NCBI GenBank assembly: GCA_013288885.1
Contig: JABDBA010000002.1
Span: 107,930-171,929, forward strand
DNA length: 64,000 nt
Source of the DNA: Gammaproteobacteria bacterium
Lineage (GTDB): Bacteria > Pseudomonadota > Gammaproteobacteria > JABDBA01
Direction of reading: 5' to 3'
Within the stretch, counting starts at the first letter, position 1. Every line of letters starts with the position of its first letter. The translations under genes were made by a program, and so were the position numbers. Of this stretch, positions 17,181 to 30,012 are shown one piece after another. Under the pieces are notes generated by a model, which saw only the letters and a list, made by a program, of their open reading frames with translations, did no database searches and was not told where the DNA came from.

Positions 17181-19118
17181 TTGAGTGACATGCTAAAAAA
17201 TTTATTTCTATGGTTGATCATCGCCGTTATTTTGGTGTCGGTATTTAATAATCTTGAGCCTAAACAAACCGGCGTCGAGCGTTATACCTATTCTGAATTT
17301 TTGCAACAAGTGCAGCAGGGTAATGTGAGCGCTGTCACGATTCAACAAAACCAAGTCATTACCGGTACGTTGCAAAATGATAAACAATTTGCGACGTATA
17401 TGCCGTTACCCGATAGTTATTTGTTGCCGGAATTATTTAAAAAAGGTGTGAATGTAAAAGGCGAACCGCCGCAGCAAGAAGGCATGTTGATGCACATTTT
17501 CATCAATTGGTTCCCGATGTTATTGCTCATCGGTGTGTGGGTATTTTTCATGCGCCAGATGCAAGGCGGTGGTGGACGTGGTGCGCTTTCTTTCGGTCGC
17601 AGCCGTGCCCGTTTATTGGGCGAAGATCAAGTTAAAGTGACGTTTGCGGATGTTGCGGGTTGTGAAGAGGCCAAAGAAGAAGTGAAAGAGCTGGTCGACT
17701 TTTTACGCGACCCTGCCAAATTTCAAAAGCTCGGCGGCAAAATTCCCCGTGGTGTATTGTTGGTAGGCCCACCGGGTACGGGTAAAACATTATTAGCACG
17801 CGCAGTAGCGGGTGAAGCCAAAGTGCCGTTTTTTACTATTTCCGGTTCTGATTTCGTAGAAATGTTTGTCGGTGTGGGTGCTTCGCGTGTGCGCGATATG
17901 TTTGAGCAAGCCAAAAAACAAGCGCCGTGTATTATTTTTATCGATGAAATCGATGCAGTCGGTCGTCACCGTGGCGCGGGTTTAGGCGGTGGTCATGACG
18001 AACGCGAACAAACGTTAAACCAATTACTGGTCGAAATGGATGGTTTTGAAGGCAATGAAGGTGTGATCGTAGTTGCCGCTACTAACCGCCCTGATGTGTT
18101 AGATCCAGCGTTATTACGCCCAGGCCGCTTTGATCGTCAAGTCGTGGTGGGTTTGCCCGATGTGCGCGGTCGCGAACAAATTTTGCAAGTGCACTTGCGC
18201 AAAATACCTATTTCAGAAAATGTAAATCCGATGCTTATCGCGCGTGGCACACCCGGTTTCTCCGGTGCTGATTTAGCCAATTTAGCGAATGAAGCGGCTT
18301 TGTTTGCAGCGCGATCAAATAAACCATCGGTTGAGATGGAAGATTTAGAAAAAGCCAAAGATAAAATTATGATGGGCGCTGAGCGTCGTTCGATGGTGAT
18401 GAATGAAAAAGAAAAAACCCTCACCGCTTATCACGAATCAGGTCATGCTATCGTCGGGCGTTTAACACCGGAACATGATCCTGTTTACAAAGTAACGATC
18501 ATTCCACGCGGGCGTGCACTCGGTGTCACCATGTTTTTACCGGAAGAAGATCGTTACAGCTATACCAAGCAACGTTTAAACAGCCAAATTACCAGTTTAT
18601 TTGGTGGGCGCATTGCCGAGGCGTTAATTTTTGGTCCTGAACAAGTGACTACCGGTGCATCGAACGATATTCAAAGAGCAACAGAAATTGCGCGTAACAT
18701 GGTTACTAAATGGGGCTTGTCTGATCGTTTAGGCCCATTAACTTATAGCCAAGAAGATCGCGAAGTTTTCTTGGGGCATTCTGTCGCAAAAGGTAAAGAA
18801 GTTTCTGATGATACTGCACGTATCATTGATGAAGAAGTGCGCGTTATCATCGAAAGTAATTACACAGCAGCGGAAACACTGCTCAAAGCGAATATCGAAA
18901 AATTGCATTTAATGGCAGAAGCGCTCATGAAATATGAAACAATCGATAGCGATCAAATCGATGACATCATGAATGGCAGGCCAGCGCGTGAACCGCGTGG
19001 TTGGAGTACGACACCGCCCCCCACTGGTGGTGTAAAAGATGCCACCGGCAGCAATGGCGCGGCAGCACAACCACAAAACTCAAATGCTGTGGCGAGTGGA
19101 ACTGCTGGTTCCGTATGA
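17181..19118 (+). CDS. ftsH: ATP-dependent zinc metalloprotease FtsH
   Basis: 645 residues from a TTG start (MSDMLKNL); AGAGG is 8 nt upstream, while the ATG at 17190 would be too far from it. The membrane-anchored protease degrades LpxC, sigma-32, SecY and damaged membrane proteins. Two membrane helices (about 4-22 and 100-120) flank a periplasmic domain. The AAA domain has GPPGTGKT (about 196-203), [11 protein letters not shown] and the second region of homology. The zinc site HESGH is at about 417-421. folP overlaps its stop by 4 nt. Confidence 0.97.
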   Translation: MSDMLKNLFLWLIIAVILVSVFNNLEPKQTGVERYTYSEFLQQVQQGNVSAVTIQQNQVITGTLQNDKQFATYMPLPDSYLLPELFKKGVNVKGEPPQQEGMLMHIFINWFPMLLLIGVWVFFMRQMQGGGGRGALSFGRSRARLLGEDQVKVTFADVAGCEEAKEEVKELVDFLRDPAKFQKLGGKIPRGVLLVGPPGTGKTLLARAVAGEAKVPFFTISGSDFVEMFVGVGASRVRDMFEQAKKQAPCIIFIDEIDAVGRHRGAGLGGGHDEREQTLNQLLVEMDGFEGNEGVIVVAATNRPDVLDPALLRPGRFDRQVVVGLPDVRGREQILQVHLRKIPISENVNPMLIARGTPGFSGADLANLANEAALFAARSNKPSVEMEDLEKAKDKIMMGAERRSMVMNEKEKTLTAYHESGHAIVGRLTPEHDPVYKVTIIPRGRALGVTMFLPEEDRYSYTKQRLNSQITSLFGGRIAEALIFGPEQVTTGASNDIQRATEIARNMVTKWGLSDRLGPLTYSQEDREVFLGHSVAKGKEVSDDTARIIDEEVRVIIESNYTAAETLLKANIEKLHLMAEALMKYETIDSDQIDDIMNGRPAREPRGWSTTPPPTGGVKDATGSNGAAAQPQNSNAVASGTAGSV

Positions 19119-19942
19119 TTTTGCGCTGCGGTCGTCGTCAATTAGATCTCACTACGCCCCAAGTCATGGGCATTCTTAACGTCACCCCCGATTCGTTTTA
19201 CGACGGGGGCCGTTATACTTCACTCGATAGTGCTTTAGACCGTGCTGAAATCATGGTGAAAGAAGGCGCGGCGATTATTGATGTAGGGGGTGAATCGACT
19301 CGTCCGGGTGCGACACCGCTTTCGCTGCAAGAAGAAATAGATCGCGTTATTCCTATTGTTGCTGCACTTTGCAAAAATTTTTCGGTAGTGATTTCTGTTG
19401 ATACGCGCACTCCGCAAGTAATGCAAGAAGCGATTCGCGCGGGTGCGAGTTTTATCAACGATGTGAATGCATTGCAAGCTGAAGGCACGTTAGCTATTGT
19501 TGCCGAGCAGCAAGTAGCCGTGTGTTTGATGCACATGCAGGGCGAGCCAGTATCAATGCAGCAAAGCCCGTATTACGAAGATGTGGTGCATGAGGTAAAA
19601 GATTTTTTGGCCGCCCGTGTGCGCACTTGTTTGGCGGCTGGGGTTGCGCCCGATTGCATTGTGGTTGATCCTGGGTTTGGTTTTGGTAAATCTTTAACGC
19701 ATAATTTGCAAATGTTAAATCAATTAGAACAGTTCCGCAGCCTTGAACTTCCGCTCTTAGTCGGATTTTCTCGTAAGTCCATGGTAGGAAGTGTGTTAGG
19801 ATTGCCGACAGAACAGCGCCTGTATGGTAGTCTTGCGCTAGCTGTGTTAGCCGTAACGAAAGGGGCCGCACTGATACGTACCCATGATGTGCGACCAACC
19901 ATAGAAGCGATAAAAATGACGATGGGGGTAATAACGATATGA
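19115..19942 (+). CDS. folP: Dihydropteroate synthase
   Basis: 275 residues from the ATG that overlaps the ftsH TGA (ATGA, 19115-19118); the frame is open upstream but that part is ftsH read in another frame. It condenses p-aminobenzoate with hydroxymethyldihydropterin diphosphate in folate synthesis and is the sulfonamide target. Family motifs: [70 protein letters not shown]. Coupled to glmM by a further 4-nt overlap. Confidence 0.96.
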   Translation: MILRCGRRQLDLTTPQVMGILNVTPDSFYDGGRYTSLDSALDRAEIMVKEGAAIIDVGGESTRPGATPLSLQEEIDRVIPIVAALCKNFSVVISVDTRTPQVMQEAIRAGASFINDVNALQAEGTLAIVAEQQVAVCLMHMQGEPVSMQQSPYYEDVVHEVKDFLAARVRTCLAAGVAPDCIVVDPGFGFGKSLTHNLQMLNQLEQFRSLELPLLVGFSRKSMVGSVLGLPTEQRLYGSLALAVLAVTKGAALIRTHDVRPTIEAIKMTMGVITI

Positions 19943-21279
19943 CCAAACAATCTAAGTATTTTGGAACTGACGGCATCCGTGGCCGTGTCGGTGAATCATT
20001 GGTAACGCCAGAGTTTATTTTAAGGCTCGGCTGGGCCGTTGGCCGTGTATTAGCACGCAAAGGCGGCAGTAAAGTGCTGATCGGCAAAGACACGCGTATT
20101 TCAGGGTATATGTTTGAATCCGCCTTAGAAGCAGGTTTATCCGCTGCTGGCGTCGATATTCATTTGTTAGGCCCGATGCCAACCCCAGCAATTGCCTATT
20201 TAACCCGCACCTTACGCGCACAAGCGGGCATCGTCATCAGCGCGTCACATAATTCATATCCAGATAATGGCATCAAGTTTTTTTCCGCTGATGGCACTAA
20301 AATACCCGACAGTGTGGAGTTGGCGATTGAAGAGCAATTGGAACAACCGATGAAGACGGTTGAATCGATACAATTAGGCAAAGCAGTGCGCGTTGAAGAT
20401 GCACGCGGTCGCTATATTGAATTTTGTAAAAGCACCGTGCCTTCACACCTCAGTTTAAAAGGCATGAAAATTGTTGTTGATTGCGCGAATGGCGCAACTT
20501 ATTACGTCGCACCGCATGTGTTTCATGAATTAGGCGCTGAAGTTATTGAGTTAGCCACCGAACCTAACGGTGTGAACATCAATGAAAATTGCGGATCAAC
20601 GCATCCTTCGTTATTACAGAAAACGGTATTGGCCGAAAAAGCAGATTTAGGGATTGCTTTCGATGGCGATGGTGATCGCGTGATTATGGTCGACAAAAAT
20701 GGCGCGACGGTAGATGGCGATGAATTATTATTTATCATGGCAAAATCAGGTGTAGACAAAGGCCATGTGCGCGAAGGCGTAGTTGGCACGGTGATGAGTA
20801 ATATGGGTTTGGAATTAGCGATTCAACAAATGGCACTGAAATTTATTCGTTCACGCGTGGGCGATCGTTATGTGTTAGAAGCATTGCATCATCATGGTTG
20901 GCAATTAGGCGGCGAAACTTCTGGCCATCTTATTTGTTTACATGCGACAACGACGGGCGATGGCATTATCGCTGCGTTACAAATATTAGCGGCTATTTGC
21001 CAGGCTGGGCGTCCTTTACATGAATTAAAAAATGGCATGCAAAAATTCCCACAGATATTAGTTAATGTGCCGGTGACAAACCCATCTGCTCATATTAAAC
21101 ACCCACAAATTCAACAAGCGGTGCAAGCAGCAGAAATTCAGTTAAATGGCCGTGGTCGCGTTTTATTGCGTTCATCAGGCACTGAACCACTCATCCGCGT
21201 GATGGTAGAAGGTGAAGATCAAATGAAAGTCGATAAACTCGCCCACGAATTGGCGTCGGTGGTAAGGAGTGCACTCTAA
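19939..21279 (+). CDS. glmM: Phosphoglucosamine mutase
   Basis: 446 residues (E. coli 445). It converts glucosamine-6-P to glucosamine-1-P for UDP-GlcNAc, peptidoglycan and LPS. The catalytic phosphoserine is in [16 protein letters not shown] (about residue 102), the metal loop is AFDGDGDRV and the sugar loop [22 protein letters not shown] binds phosphate. It starts 4 nt inside folP and ends 1 nt inside dut (TAATG). Confidence 0.97.
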   Translation: MTKQSKYFGTDGIRGRVGESLVTPEFILRLGWAVGRVLARKGGSKVLIGKDTRISGYMFESALEAGLSAAGVDIHLLGPMPTPAIAYLTRTLRAQAGIVISASHNSYPDNGIKFFSADGTKIPDSVELAIEEQLEQPMKTVESIQLGKAVRVEDARGRYIEFCKSTVPSHLSLKGMKIVVDCANGATYYVAPHVFHELGAEVIELATEPNGVNINENCGSTHPSLLQKTVLAEKADLGIAFDGDGDRVIMVDKNGATVDGDELLFIMAKSGVDKGHVREGVVGTVMSNMGLELAIQQMALKFIRSRVGDRYVLEALHHHGWQLGGETSGHLICLHATTTGDGIIAALQILAAICQAGRPLHELKNGMQKFPQILVNVPVTNPSAHIKHPQIQQAVQAAEIQLNGRGRVLLRSSGTEPLIRVMVEGEDQMKVDKLAHELASVVRSAL

Positions 21280-21734
21280 TGCAACAGATCCAATTAAAAA
21301 TTTTAAATCCACTGATTGGCAAAGAAATACCATTACCCCATTATGCGACAGAAGGATCAGCTGGCTTAGATTTACGCGCTTGTTTAGCAAGCGCGCTACA
21401 ACTCGCGCCGGGTGCAACACAATTGATCCCAACAGGCATTGCGATTCACATTGCCGATCCAAAATTCGCAGCACTCATTTTGCCACGCTCTGGTTTAGGG
21501 CACAAACATGGCATAGTGCTGGGAAATTTAGTGGGTTTAATCGATTCTGATTATCAAGGTGAATTACTGATTTCTTGTTGGAACCGTGGTAACGATCACT
21601 TCACTATTCAACCCGGCGAGCGCATTGCACAATTAATTATTGTTCCCGTCGTGCAAGCGCAGTTTGAAATGGTCAGCGAATTTTCTAGCAGCGATCGCGG
21701 CACGGGTGGCTTTGGTCATTCGGGCAGGGTCTGA
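21279..21734 (+). CDS. dut: Deoxyuridine 5'-triphosphate nucleotidohydrolase (dUTPase)
   Basis: 151 residues, trimeric dUTPase type. It hydrolyses dUTP to dUMP, keeping uracil out of DNA. All five family motifs are present: [41 protein letters not shown] and the C-terminal [12 protein letters not shown]. The ATG overlaps the glmM stop by 1 nt. The 3' end overlaps that of corC by 19 nt (convergent). Confidence 0.96.
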   Translation: MQQIQLKILNPLIGKEIPLPHYATEGSAGLDLRACLASALQLAPGATQLIPTGIAIHIADPKFAALILPRSGLGHKHGIVLGNLVGLIDSDYQGELLISCWNRGNDHFTIQPGERIAQLIIVPVVQAQFEMVSEFSSSDRGTGGFGHSGRV

Positions 21735-22573
21735 ACCTTGCGCAGGGTCAAGCGCAGTAAATGAATGCGACGATTATCGGCGTGTAACACTTTAAAACGG
21801 AAGCGATCGATGTTGATGGTTTCGCCGCGTTTAGGCAAATGGCCAAATGCGCGCAGCACTAACCCGCCAATGGTATCAAATTCACTATCATCTAAACTGG
21901 CTTTGAAATATTCATTAAAATCTTCGATAGGTGTGAGTGCTTTAATAATATATTGCGTAATGCTATGCTGTTTAATAAATGTTTCTTCATCGATATCATA
22001 TTCATCTTCAATTTCACCGACGATTTGCTCTAACACATCTTCGATGGTGACTACACCTGCCACGCCACCGTATTCATCGATCACGATCGCCATATGATTA
22101 TGGGTGCGGCGAAATTCTTGCAGCAATTTATCTAAGCGTTTGCTTTCAGGCACAAATATTGGCGTGCGCAGAATATCGCGCATATTAAATTGTGCTTGCG
22201 CTGTTTCAGAAGAAAAACGCAACAGGTCTTTGGCTAATAGAATCCCTAACACTTCATCGCGTGTTTCATTAATGACTGGGAAACGTGAATGACCCGATTC
22301 AATGACTTGCGGTAAAAATTCTTTCAGTGGCATATCTTGTTCAACGACTACCATCTGTGCGCGTGGAATCATAATATCACGCACCCGCATTTGCGATATT
22401 TGTAGCACGCCTTCGATCATGGCCAATGCTTCGGCATCGAGCAAATTGCGTTGTTCGGCATCGCGCAATAATTCGACCAATTGTTCGCGATCTTGTGGTT
22501 CACGTAATAGTGCTTGGCTTAAGCGCTCAAGCCATGAACGCGTGGGTTTGGTTGGTTCTTCTTCGGTCATCAT
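21716..22573 (-). CDS. corC: CorC/YbeX family CBS-domain protein
   Basis: 285 residues (E. coli CorC 292). The soluble protein is implicated in magnesium/cobalt efflux and envelope homeostasis. An N-terminal region ([20 protein letters not shown]) is followed by a CBS pair (about 65-185: [56 protein letters not shown]) and a CorC_HlyC domain ([20 protein letters not shown]). Last gene of the gatCAB-miaB-phoH-ybeY-corC string, overlapping ybeY by 4 nt. Confidence 0.92.
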   Translation of the reverse strand: MMTEEEPTKPTRSWLERLSQALLREPQDREQLVELLRDAEQRNLLDAEALAMIEGVLQISQMRVRDIMIPRAQMVVVEQDMPLKEFLPQVIESGHSRFPVINETRDEVLGILLAKDLLRFSSETAQAQFNMRDILRTPIFVPESKRLDKLLQEFRRTHNHMAIVIDEYGGVAGVVTIEDVLEQIVGEIEDEYDIDEETFIKQHSITQYIIKALTPIEDFNEYFKASLDDSEFDTIGGLVLRAFGHLPKRGETINIDRFRFKVLHADNRRIHLLRLTLRKVQTLPE

Positions 22574-23043
22574 TTTTCCTCAAAGTAGGGGTTGGGATAC
22601 CCTAATTCCCGCAACAAATTAACTTCTATCTTTTCCATTATAGCTGCTTCTTTAGCTTTGATGTGATCATAACCTAATAAATGTAATGTACCATGCATCA
22701 CAATATGGGCCCAATGCGCGAGTAAAGCTTTTTTTTGTTGCTTTGCTTCTTTAATGATTACTGGTGCGCAGATCACTAAATCACCTAATAAAGGTGTTTT
22801 AATCCCTGTGGGTGGTTCAAATGGAAATGACAATATATTCGTGGGATAATTTTTATGCCTATAAGTTTTATTTAGTAAAGCACTTTCTGCTGTACTGACG
22901 ATGCGTACATGAACTTCACCTGTTTTACAGTGATCACGTAAAGCGAGTTGGACCCAGCGCTTAAAATAATAGTTGCTTGGCAGTTTGCTGCTCGCTGAAA
23001 CATTTTGTAAAGTAATGCTAAATTTAATTTTTTTGGGTTTCAT
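22570..23043 (-). CDS. ybeY: Endoribonuclease YbeY
   Basis: 157 residues from ATG 23043; an ATG 9 nt earlier is also possible. Metal-dependent RNase for 16S rRNA 3'-end maturation and 70S quality control. The zinc motif MHGTLHLLGYDH is intact, with KTYRHKNYPTNILSFPF and LGDLVICAPVI upstream as in the family. It starts inside the phoH coding region and ends inside corC, so translation is coupled across all three. Confidence 0.93.
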   Translation of the reverse strand: MKPKKIKFSITLQNVSASSKLPSNYYFKRWVQLALRDHCKTGEVHVRIVSTAESALLNKTYRHKNYPTNILSFPFEPPTGIKTPLLGDLVICAPVIIKEAKQQKKALLAHWAHIVMHGTLHLLGYDHIKAKEAAIMEKIEVNLLRELGYPNPYFEEK

Positions 23044-23989
23044 GACGATCATAAGCTTGTAAAATACTTTGCACTAATGGGTGACGTACCACATCGCTAG
23101 CATCGAAATGGGTCATACTAATACCGGTGACTTCTTTTAGTACTTCTAAACAATGGCGCAATCCGGAATCGGTGCTTCTGGGTAAATCGGTTTGCGTAAT
23201 GTCACCAGTAATCACCACTTTGGAATTAAAACCAATACGGGTTAAAAACATTTTCATCTGTTCTTTGGTGGTGTTTTGTCCTTCATCCAAAATAATAAAT
23301 GCATCGTTTAAGGTGCGGCCGCGCATATAAGCTAATGGGGCGAGTTCAATAACATGTTGCCCAATCAATTTCATCACTTGATCAAAGCCTAACATTTCAT
23401 ACAGCGCATCGTACAATGGGCGAAAATAGGGGTCGATTTTTTGCGCGAAATCACCCGGTAAAAAGCCGAGTTTTTCACCGGCTTCGACTGCCGGGCGTAC
23501 TAATAAAATGCGGCTGACTTGTTCTTTTTCAAGCGCGACAATGGCGCAGGCGACTGCGAGATAAGTTTTACCCGTACCTGCTGGGCCTACCCCAAAATTA
23601 ATATCATGGCTAAGAATATTGTTGATATACAGTTCTTGGTTATGACTGTGGGGTTTTATTGGGTTGCGTGGAGTGTTGATAACGACTTCGCTCATAGATG
23701 TTGCTGTCCTTTTGCTTTGATCAGTTTGGGCGGCGCGTAAAAATAAATGTACCTTCGCTGGTGTTAAAAGTTCTTTTTGTTTGGTTTCGGCATATAAGCG
23801 TTGAATCACTGCCTCTGCTGTTTTAGCGATCGCAGTTGCGCCAATAATTTTGAAATCGTGACCACGATTATGTATTTCTACGCCCAATTCTTTTTCTATT
23901 TGGCGCAGGTGTTCATCGAATTGCCCACATAAACTGGCAAGACGTAGGTTGTCTATTGGTTCAAGCCTGAAATTATGATGTTGTTTCAA
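23024..23989 (-). CDS. ybeZ: PhoH-like ATPase (YbeZ)
   Basis: 321 residues. PhoH-family ATPase functionally tied to YbeY in RNA metabolism. Walker A is GPAGTGKTYLAV, Walker B FIILDEGQN; RPAVEAGEKLGFLPG and VVITGDITQTDLP are family-typical. The miaB-ybeZ-ybeY-ybeX order is conserved in proteobacteria. A family A repeat pair fills the 119-nt gap between miaB and this gene. Confidence 0.94.
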   Translation of the reverse strand: MKQHHNFRLEPIDNLRLASLCGQFDEHLRQIEKELGVEIHNRGHDFKIIGATAIAKTAEAVIQRLYAETKQKELLTPAKVHLFLRAAQTDQSKRTATSMSEVVINTPRNPIKPHSHNQELYINNILSHDINFGVGPAGTGKTYLAVACAIVALEKEQVSRILLVRPAVEAGEKLGFLPGDFAQKIDPYFRPLYDALYEMLGFDQVMKLIGQHVIELAPLAYMRGRTLNDAFIILDEGQNTTKEQMKMFLTRIGFNSKVVITGDITQTDLPRSTDSGLRHCLEVLKEVTGISMTHFDASDVVRHPLVQSILQAYDRHETQKN

Positions 23990-24009
23990 ATTATTCTCGA
24001 TAAATCCAA

Positions 24010-24101
24010 GTAGGTCGGCTCAAGGAGCGTTAGCGACGGAGCCGACATGCGGTGTTTGAATCATTACCGCTGTCGGTTCCGCTTCGCTTGAACCGACCTA
24101 C
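24010..24101. repeat. Paired REP-like elements (BIME-like), family A, between miaB and phoH
   Basis: A unit 24010-24046 begins GTAGGTCGGCTCAAGGAGCG and ends GGAGCCGAC. About 25 nt later an inverted, diverged unit (24072-24101) runs GTCGGTTCCGCTTCGCTTGA and ends ACCGACCTAC. The same two-unit arrangement recurs at 43620-43709. Head-to-head REP pairs like this can form one long cruciform or two hairpins. It lies inside a likely operon and could tune expression of the genes downstream of miaB. Confidence 0.88.
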
Positions 24102-24108
24102 ATTTTGT

Positions 24109-25434
24109 TTAACTAACCAACTCACCGCGCAATGAATTCGTTAGTGCGGAGGTAACGCGCACATCGATCAATTGCCCGATTAAACGTGCATCACCGGCAA
24201 AATTCACCACACGATTATTTTCGGTGCGGCCAGCAAGTTCGCTGGCGTCTTTGCGTGCATGGCCATCGACTAAAATGCGTTGTACCGTGCCTACCATCGA
24301 TTCACTGATATTTTTTGCTAAAATATTTAACCGGTTTTGCACAATGGCTAAGCGTTGCTTTTTAGTTTCTACTGCCACACTGTCTGGCAATTCTGCTGCT
24401 GGTGTACCAGGGCGTTTGCTATAAATAAAACTAAATGAAATATCAAAACCAATTTCTTGAATGAGATCCATCGTTGCGGCAAAATCAGCATCGCTTTCTT
24501 CCGGAAAACCAATAATAAAATCAGAAGTTATGCTGATATCAGGGCGCACTTTGCGCAATTTACGAATTTTAGCTTTATATTCCAAGGCGGTATAGCCGCG
24601 TTTCATGGCGGTGAGAATACGATCAGACCCACTTTGTACCGGCAAATGTAAATGATTAGCTAATTTTGGAACATCAGCATACGCTTGAATTAAATTATCT
24701 GAGAACGCTAACGGATGCGAAGTAGTAAAACGAATGCGCTCGATACCCTCGATTACTGCAACGTAACGGATCAATTGCGCGAGATCAGCAATACCACCTT
24801 CAAAAATAGGGCCGCGATAATCATTAACGTTTTGACCCAGCAAGGTGACTTCACGCACCCCTTGTTCTGCCAGTGCCACCACTTCGGCCAGCACATCATC
24901 AAACGGACGACTGATTTCTTCGCCGCGAGTGTAAGGCACTACACAAAAACTGCAATATTTGCTGCAACCTTCCATGATCGAAACATAAGCACGCGGCCCT
25001 TCGGCACGGGGTGCGGGCAAACGATCAAATTTTTCAATTTCTGGAAATGATACATCGACAATAGCCCGTTTTTTGTTGAGTACTTCATTGAGCATTTCTG
25101 GTAAGCGGTGCAAAGTTTGTGGACCAAAAACCATATCAACATAAGGCGCGCGTTTGCGAATATTTTCACCTTCTTGACTGGCGACACAACCACCCACGCC
25201 AATAATAATTTCTGGGCGAATTTCTTTTAACTCACGCCATTGCCCCAGTTGTGAAAATACTTTTTCTTGCGCGCGCTCGCGAATCGAGCAGGTGTTAAGT
25301 AATAAGATATCTGCTTCGGTGATATTTTTGGTGAGCACCAATTGATGGGATTCACGCAGCACATTGGCCATGCTGGTTGAATCATATTCATTCATCTGAC
25401 AGCCATGGGTTTCGATAAAAAGTTTTTTTTGCAT
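24109..25434 (-). CDS. miaB: tRNA-2-methylthio-N6-dimethylallyladenosine synthase MiaB
   Basis: 441 residues. Radical-SAM methylthiotransferase that converts i6A37 to ms2i6A37 in tRNAs. The N-terminal cluster cysteines are in [26 protein letters not shown] and [11 protein letters not shown]. The radical-SAM triad is [25 protein letters not shown] is also typical, and a TRAM domain forms the C-terminus. It begins 25 nt after gatB and is probably cotranscribed with it. Confidence 0.96.
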   Translation of the reverse strand: MQKKLFIETHGCQMNEYDSTSMANVLRESHQLVLTKNITEADILLLNTCSIRERAQEKVFSQLGQWRELKEIRPEIIIGVGGCVASQEGENIRKRAPYVDMVFGPQTLHRLPEMLNEVLNKKRAIVDVSFPEIEKFDRLPAPRAEGPRAYVSIMEGCSKYCSFCVVPYTRGEEISRPFDDVLAEVVALAEQGVREVTLLGQNVNDYRGPIFEGGIADLAQLIRYVAVIEGIERIRFTTSHPLAFSDNLIQAYADVPKLANHLHLPVQSGSDRILTAMKRGYTALEYKAKIRKLRKVRPDISITSDFIIGFPEESDADFAATMDLIQEIGFDISFSFIYSKRPGTPAAELPDSVAVETKKQRLAIVQNRLNILAKNISESMVGTVQRILVDGHARKDASELAGRTENNRVVNFAGDARLIGQLIDVRVTSALTNSLRGELVS

Positions 25435-25459
25435 AATTAAATAACCATCTGACCTACTT

Positions 25460-26899
25460 TTACTGTCCCGCCAATTTTTTCTTCAATACATCATTCAATT
25501 GTTGTGGGTTTACTTTGCCGCCCGAAGCTTTCATCACTTGGCCGACGAAAAAGCCGAACAATTTATCTTTGCCAGAGCGATATTCAGCAACATGCTGTGG
25601 ATTAGCTGCTAAGATATCATCGATCATTTTTTCAATAGCGCTGCTGTCGGTGACCTGACGTAGCCCTTGTTTTTCGATAATGCTATCAACGCTTTCTTTG
25701 CTTTCCCAGAGAATTTCAAAAACGGATTTGGCAATTTTGCCGGAAATCGTATTATCGGCAATACGCCGTAGCAAATCAGCGAGTTGTGCAGGGGTAATAG
25801 GTGATGCAGTAATCTCTAAATTATGGCGGTTTAACGCCGCAGCTAATTCACCGTTGATCCAATTGGCCGCTAGTTTAGCAGACACTTGCGCTTGTTTTAC
25901 CGTAGCTTCGAAATAATCGGCTAATTCGCGGCTGGATACTAATACGCTGGCATCATAAGCGCTTAGTTCGTATTGTTTCTGCAGACGTTCGCATTTTTGT
26001 TGCGGTAATTCGGGCAATTCCAGGCGAACTTTATCGATGAGTGCTTGTTCGATTGCCACTGGCAATAAATCAGGATCAGGAAAATAACGATAATCATTGG
26101 CTTCTTCTTTGCTGCGCAGTGGGCGTGTTTCGTTTTTATCGGCATCGTATAAACGGGTTTGTTGGATAACAGTGCCGCCGCCTTCAATTAATTCAATTTG
26201 ACGTGCGATCTCAAAATTAATGGCACGTTCAATAAAACGAAATGAATTTAAATTTTTGAGTTCACAACGGGTGCCGAGTTTGCTTTCACCTAATGGGCGT
26301 ACCGAGACGTTAGCATCGCAACGGAACGAACCTTCTTGCATGTTGCCGTCGCAAATTCCTAAATAACGCACTAGCGCGTGCAATGATTTTAGATAGACGA
26401 TTGCTTCTTTGGCGCTGCGCATATCCGGTTCAGAAACGATTTCAATCAGCGGTGTACCTGCGCGATTAAGATCAATGCCCGACATGCCGTTAAAATCTTC
26501 GTGCATCGATTTACCGGCATCTTCTTCTAAATGCGCGCGAGTAATGCCAACACGTTTGCGTGTGCCATCTTCTAAGTCAATATCTAAATGCCCTTGACTG
26601 ACAATCGGTAATTCAAATTGGCTGATTTGATAACCTTTAGGCAGATCAGGATAAAAATAGTTTTTGCGTGCAAAAACGGAATGCGGGGAGATAGTCGCAT
26701 CGATGCTTAAGCCGAGTTTTATCGCCATATGCACTGCTTCGATATTTAATACCGGTAATACTCCCGGCATTCCAAGATCAATCGCACACGCTTGGGTGTT
26801 CGGTGCTGCGCCATAAGCAGTTGCCGCACCAGAAAATATTTTTGATTTTGTGGTGAGTTGGCAGTGTACTTCCAACCCAATAACAGTTTCCCATTTCAT
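25460..26899 (-). CDS. gatB: Asp-tRNA(Asn)/Glu-tRNA(Gln) amidotransferase subunit B
   Basis: 479 residues. GatB binds and phosphorylates mischarged Glu-tRNA(Gln) or Asp-tRNA(Asn) for amidation by GatA. Signatures: [81 protein letters not shown]-terminal GatB/Yqey domain ending in [13 protein letters not shown]. gatA is 1 nt upstream. Confidence 0.97.
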   Translation of the reverse strand: MKWETVIGLEVHCQLTTKSKIFSGAATAYGAAPNTQACAIDLGMPGVLPVLNIEAVHMAIKLGLSIDATISPHSVFARKNYFYPDLPKGYQISQFELPIVSQGHLDIDLEDGTRKRVGITRAHLEEDAGKSMHEDFNGMSGIDLNRAGTPLIEIVSEPDMRSAKEAIVYLKSLHALVRYLGICDGNMQEGSFRCDANVSVRPLGESKLGTRCELKNLNSFRFIERAINFEIARQIELIEGGGTVIQQTRLYDADKNETRPLRSKEEANDYRYFPDPDLLPVAIEQALIDKVRLELPELPQQKCERLQKQYELSAYDASVLVSSRELADYFEATVKQAQVSAKLAANWINGELAAALNRHNLEITASPITPAQLADLLRRIADNTISGKIAKSVFEILWESKESVDSIIEKQGLRQVTDSSAIEKMIDDILAANPQHVAEYRSGKDKLFGFFVGQVMKASGGKVNPQQLNDVLKKKLAGQ

Positions 26900-26900
26900 G

Positions 26901-28352
26901 TTAAAAATTCTCCGGAGTTTTTTTATGCCAATCCGTTACTTGTTGATAACCATGCGCCACATTCAATAAACGCGCTTCAGTAAAATAATTGCCGAGCAAT
27001 TGCATACCAACGGGCAGGCCATCGACAAAACCAGCGGGAATCGACATGCCAGGCAAACCCGCAAGATTAGCAGCAATAGTATAAATATCCGATAAATACA
27101 TTTTAATCGGATCATTTGATTTCTCGCCGATTTTAAAAGCGGTGCTTGGGCTGGTTGGCCCTAAAATAAAATCGACTTGACTAAAAGCTTGACGAAAATC
27201 ATCGCTGATCAAACGGCGGATTTTTTGTGCTTTCAAATAATATGCGTCGTAATAACCGGCCGATAAAGCATAAGTTCCAATCATTATACGCCGTTTTACT
27301 TCTGCACCAAAACCTTCGCCACGCGAGCGTTTGTATAAATCTTCTAAATCTTTAGGATTTGCACAACGAAAACCATAACGTACGCCGTCAAAGCGCGCTA
27401 AATTAGATGAACATTCTGCCGGTGCTACTACGTAATAAGCGGGTACGGATAACTCACAATTCGGTAAGCTGATAGAATGAATTGTCGCGCCGAGTTTTTC
27501 ATATTCTTTGATCGCGGCTTCAATTACTTTGGCAATATTGGCATCAAGCCCTGCATTAAAAAATTCTTTCGGTAAACCGATTTTGATGCCCGCTAATGAA
27601 TCATTCAATGTTGCTGTGTAGTCCGGCACCGGTTTATCAACGCTGGTGGAATCTTTAGTATCAAAACCGGCCATTACACCTAACATCATCGCTACATCTT
27701 CAGCCGTGCGTGCCATCGGGCCGCCTTGATCTAAGCTGGAGGCAAACGCGATCATGCCGTAACGCGAAACACGACCATAGGTAGGTTTAAGCCCGGTCAA
27801 ATTACATAAAGCGGCTGGTTGACGAATAGAACCGCCGGTATCTGTTCCGGTCGCACCAGGTGCGAGTCGCGCAGCAACAGCTGCGGCTGAACCACCGGAA
27901 GAACCACCCGGCACGCGGTTTAAATCCCAGGGATTTTTTACCGGGCCATAAAAACTATTTTCATTCGATGAACCCATGGCAAATTCATCCATATTGGTTT
28001 TGCCGAGCAACACTGCGCCCGCTTGTTTATAATGGGTGATGGTGGTGGCGTCATACGGTGCGATGAAATTGTCTAATATTTTTGAACCGCAAGTGGTTTT
28101 AATACCTTGGGTGCAAAAAATATCTTTTTGCGCAATCGGGATCCCAGTCAAAGGCTTAGCATTGCCTTTAGCCAGCATTGCATCAGCGATTTGCGCGTCT
28201 TTGTGTGCTTGTTCTTCGCACACGGTAATAAAGCTATTCAGCTTGTTATCAAGCTCTTTGATGCGCTTTAAAAAAGCTTCGGTAATTTCTTTGCTAGAAA
28301 ATTTTTTGGCTTTTAAACCCGCCGCTAATTCGGCAATTGTGTGGTTGTGCAT
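26901..28352 (-). CDS. gatA: Asp-tRNA(Asn)/Glu-tRNA(Gln) amidotransferase subunit A
   Basis: 483 residues. Amidase-signature glutaminase that supplies ammonia to GatB. The Lys-Ser-Ser catalytic triad is seen in [10 protein letters not shown] (Lys76), [14 protein letters not shown] and [12 protein letters not shown]. It lies between gatC (16 nt) and gatB (1 nt). The organism therefore uses transamidation for Gln- and/or Asn-tRNA. Confidence 0.97.
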   Translation of the reverse strand: MHNHTIAELAAGLKAKKFSSKEITEAFLKRIKELDNKLNSFITVCEEQAHKDAQIADAMLAKGNAKPLTGIPIAQKDIFCTQGIKTTCGSKILDNFIAPYDATTITHYKQAGAVLLGKTNMDEFAMGSSNENSFYGPVKNPWDLNRVPGGSSGGSAAAVAARLAPGATGTDTGGSIRQPAALCNLTGLKPTYGRVSRYGMIAFASSLDQGGPMARTAEDVAMMLGVMAGFDTKDSTSVDKPVPDYTATLNDSLAGIKIGLPKEFFNAGLDANIAKVIEAAIKEYEKLGATIHSISLPNCELSVPAYYVVAPAECSSNLARFDGVRYGFRCANPKDLEDLYKRSRGEGFGAEVKRRIMIGTYALSAGYYDAYYLKAQKIRRLISDDFRQAFSQVDFILGPTSPSTAFKIGEKSNDPIKMYLSDIYTIAANLAGLPGMSIPAGFVDGLPVGMQLLGNYFTEARLLNVAHGYQQVTDWHKKTPENF

Positions 28353-28368
28353 GGTTTTACCTTATTTA

Positions 28369-28656
28369 TTATTCAATCACTTGCGGCACTAAATACAGCC
28401 CCGATTCTACCGATGGGGCAATACTCTGAAATAATTCCCGTTGATTCGGCTCAGTGACCTCATCTGCACGTAAACGTTGGGTTACATCCAGCGGGTGCGC
28501 CATTGGCAAAATGCTACCAGTATCCACTTTATCCATCTGAGCGACAAAATCCAAAATAGTGGATAATTCACTGACATATTTGGGGGTGTCGGCCTCATTA
28601 ATGGCCAAACGCGCCAAATGGGCAATTTTTTTAACTTCAACAGCGGTAAGTGACAT
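28369..28656 (-). CDS. gatC: Asp-tRNA(Asn)/Glu-tRNA(Gln) amidotransferase subunit C
   Basis: 95 residues. GatC wraps around and stabilises the GatA-GatB interface. Family residues: VKKIAHLARLAINE, LSTILDFVAQMDKVDT, PLDVTQRLRADEV. First gene of the minus-strand gatC-gatA-gatB-miaB-phoH-ybeY-corC string, divergent from mreB across 167 nt that must hold both promoters. Confidence 0.95.
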   Translation of the reverse strand: MSLTAVEVKKIAHLARLAINEADTPKYVSELSTILDFVAQMDKVDTGSILPMAHPLDVTQRLRADEVTEPNQRELFQSIAPSVESGLYLVPQVIE

Positions 28657-28814
28657 AAATTAACTCCAAAAATAGCCAAAAGCAGGGTATGGGTTAATAA
28701 TATCCAAGTTATAAGCATTAGCAAGCGGAATATGCTAATAATCGCTTGCCCCGCCTTGCGCTTATTTGTTAGAGTATGTACTTATCCTTACCTCGCCCTT
28801 TTATTGCATTTTAG

Positions 28815-29867
<1,053 letters not shown>

Positions 29868-29902
29868 AATAATTATTTTGTCTTAGCCTTCGCAATATTT
29901 TT

Positions 29903-29996
29903 TGTGTCATTGCGAGGAGCGAAGCGACGTGGCAATCTTGGATATTGAAGATTGCCACGGCGACCAAAAAAACCACGGTCGCCTCGCAATGACACA
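29903..29996. repeat. REP-like palindrome, family B, between mreB and mreC
   Basis: The outer arms TGTGTCATTGCGAGG (29903-29917) and CCTCGCAATGACACA (29982-29996) are exact inverted copies. An inner pair CGTGGCAATCTT / AAGATTGCCACG is nested between them. A shorter relative is at 45863-45920. It ends 16 nt before the mreC start and could reduce mreCD transcription relative to mreB. Confidence 0.88.
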
Positions 29997-30012
29997 TTAA
30001 GGAGTTTTTACC

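Noticed and set aside
24109-25434. RimO instead of MiaB
   Set aside because: The [12 protein letters not shown] start and the neighbouring phoH-ybeY-corC order fit MiaB.
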